Shown: in pieces, positions 5,016-6,226 of the stretch
Layout of the letters: the number at the start of each line of letters is the position of its first letter
How positions within the stretch are numbered: the first letter of the stretch is position 1
NCBI GenBank assembly: GCA_031263265.1
Contig: JAISGE010000052.1
Coordinates: 1-6,226 of the forward strand
DNA length: 6,226 bases
Reading direction: 5' to 3'
DNA from: Treponema sp.
GTDB taxonomy: Bacteria; Spirochaetota; Spirochaetia; Treponematales; Breznakiellaceae
Notes under the pieces: generated by a model
What the model was told of the DNA's origin: nothing
The model's input: the letters and a program-made list of their open reading frames with translations, nothing else
Database searches by the model: none
Position numbers and translations under genes: made by a program

Positions 5016-6226
5016 ATGGCAGGACACAACAGCGCTGAAATCGGCTTTGAAAAGGAAATTTGGGACGCCGCCTGCGTCCTGCGGGGGAACCTGGACGCCG
5101 CGGAATACAAGCACGTTGTCCTGGGCCTCATCTTTCTCAAGTACCTTTCGGATAAGTTCGAGGAACGCTACACTGCTCTTATAGACGAAGGCGAAGGTTT
5201 TGAAGAGGATAGGGATGCTTACATGGAAAAGCAGGTGTTCTACGTCCCTGCTCAGGCCCGCTGGAAAGAAATAGCCTCCAAAGCCCACAGTCCTGAAGTC
5301 GGCAAGACCATTGACAATGCGATGACGGCAATCGAAAAAGAGAACAAAAAACTAAAAGGGGTACTCCCCAAAAACTTCGCCCGGCCGGAACTGGACAAGC
5401 GCCGCCTGGGAGAGGTGGTGGATATTTTTACCAATATTTCCATGCACCAACACGGGGACAGTAAAGACATCCTGGGCCGGACCTACGAATACTGCCTGGG
5501 CAAATTCGCCGAGCAGGAAGGCAAGCTAGCTGGGGAATTCTACACCCCCGCCTCGGTGGTAAAAACCCTGGTGGAGGTAATCAAACCCTTCAACGGCCGG
5601 GTGTACGACCCTTGCTGCGGTTCCGGCGGTATGTTCGTCCAGTCAGCGCGGTTTGTGGAACACCACGCCGGCAGTATCAACAACCTCTCGGTCTTTGGGC
5701 AGGACTCCAACCCCACCACCTGGAAACTCTGCCGGATGAACCTCGCCATCCGCGGTATCGAGGCAAACCTGGGCGAAGCCGCGGCCGACACGTTTTTCAA
5801 CGACTTGCACAAGGCTGAAAAGATGGACTTCATCCTGGCCAATCCGCCCTTTAATCTTTCCGGCTGGGGCGCGGACAAACTGCAAACCGATGTCCGCTGG
5901 AAGTATGGCATTCCCCCGGCGGGCAACGCCAACTTCGCCTGGCTCCAGCATATAATCTTCCACCTCACCACGAAGGGCCGTATGGGCATGGTCCTTGCCA
6001 ATGGTTCCCTTTCGTCCCAGACCGGCGGCGAAGGCGCCATACGCCAGGCCATTGTCGAGGATGATTTAGTCGAGTGTATCATCGCCATGCCCGCCCAGTT
6101 GTTTTACACCACCCAGATCCCCGTGTCCCTGTGGTTCCTCAACAAAAAGAAACCGCAAAAGGGGCAAACCCTTTTCATTGACGCCCGGAACCGGGGAACC
6201 CTGGTAAACCGCCGCCTTAGGGAAAT
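5016..6226 (+). CDS. hsdM: Type I restriction-modification system DNA methyltransferase subunit HsdM (3' truncated by window)
   Basis: Open from the ATG at 5016 to the window edge: 403 codons plus two bases, with no stop. HsdM uses S-adenosylmethionine to methylate adenine N6 at the site read by HsdS; with HsdR the complex cuts unmethylated DNA. The helical HsdM_N domain (about 10-165) has IGFEKEIWDAACVLR and AEYKHVVLGLIFLKYLSDKFEE. The N6_Mtase domain follows, with GEFYTP (173-178), the SAM-binding motif I DPCCGSGG (198-205), FGQDSN (219-224) and the catalytic motif IV NPPF (276-279). All key residues are intact. Family members are usually about 480-530 residues, so roughly the last fifth is missing here. 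Codon choice is shifted towards C-ending codons: Asn is AAC in 16 of 21 cases, against 5 of 13 in pyrG. The gene has its own promoter and is divergent from the molybdopterin gene. It probably starts an hsdMS(R) operon. Confidence 0.95.
   Translation, partial: MAGHNSAEIGFEKEIWDAACVLRGNLDAAEYKHVVLGLIFLKYLSDKFEERYTALIDEGEGFEEDRDAYMEKQVFYVPAQARWKEIASKAHSPEVGKTIDNAMTAIEKENKKLKGVLPKNFARPELDKRRLGEVVDIFTNISMHQHGDSKDILGRTYEYCLGKFAEQEGKLAGEFYTPASVVKTLVEVIKPFNGRVYDPCCGSGGMFVQSARFVEHHAGSINNLSVFGQDSNPTTWKLCRMNLAIRGIEANLGEAAADTFFNDLHKAEKMDFILANPPFNLSGWGADKLQTDVRWKYGIPPAGNANFAWLQHIIFHLTTKGRMGMVLANGSLSSQTGGEGAIRQAIVEDDLVECIIAMPAQLFYTTQIPVSLWFLNKKKPQKGQTLFIDARNRGTLVNRRLRE

Noticed and set aside
5540..6088. 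Antisense frame of 182 codons opposite hsdM.
   Set aside because: The plus strand encodes intact HsdM motifs through this stretch. The antisense product shows no recognisable domain.

Overview
The window looks like chromosomal DNA from a Gram-negative-type (two-membrane) bacterium. The best guess is a spirochaete, probably a free-living or gut Treponema. That guess rests on the protein style, the moderate GC content, and a compact lptC-lptA-lptB set whose LptC looks like a lipoprotein. It is inference, not proof. No RNA gene, CRISPR array, insertion sequence or phage gene is visible.

Positions 74-3760 (+) hold four tightly packed genes: pyrG (CTP synthase), an lptC-like lipoprotein gene, an lptA/ostA-like gene and lptB (ABC ATPase). 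The gaps are 5 bp, a 4-bp ATGA overlap, and 5 bp, so they are very likely one transcript. The three Lpt proteins are parts of the lipopolysaccharide export bridge: LptB powers extraction from the inner membrane, and LptC and LptA carry the lipid across the periplasm. PyrG makes CTP, which is needed for CMP- and CDP-activated envelope precursors as well as for nucleic acids.

Positions 3770-4804 (-) hold a convergent gene for a MoeA/MogA-like molybdopterin-binding protein with a C-terminal four-cysteine motif. Only 9 bp separate the two stop codons, and both stops lie inside one perfect 7-bp inverted repeat that may act in both directions.

Positions 4805-5015 are a 211-bp intergenic region between divergent genes. 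It contains a plausible sigma70-type promoter for each direction and, midway between them, a perfect 7-3-7 palindrome (4886-4902) that looks like an operator.

From 5016 to the window edge (+) lies the first 403 codons of hsdM, the methyltransferase subunit of a type I restriction-modification system. The gene is cut by the window end; hsdS and hsdR are expected beyond it but are not seen. Its codon choice differs from the housekeeping genes, consistent with the mobility of such systems.

I see no clearly new multi-gene system. The best leads are the lipoprotein form of LptC, the acidic N-terminal extension on LptB, an apparent 39-bp in-frame duplication in pyrG, the divergent-promoter palindrome, and the Cys-tailed molybdopterin protein.
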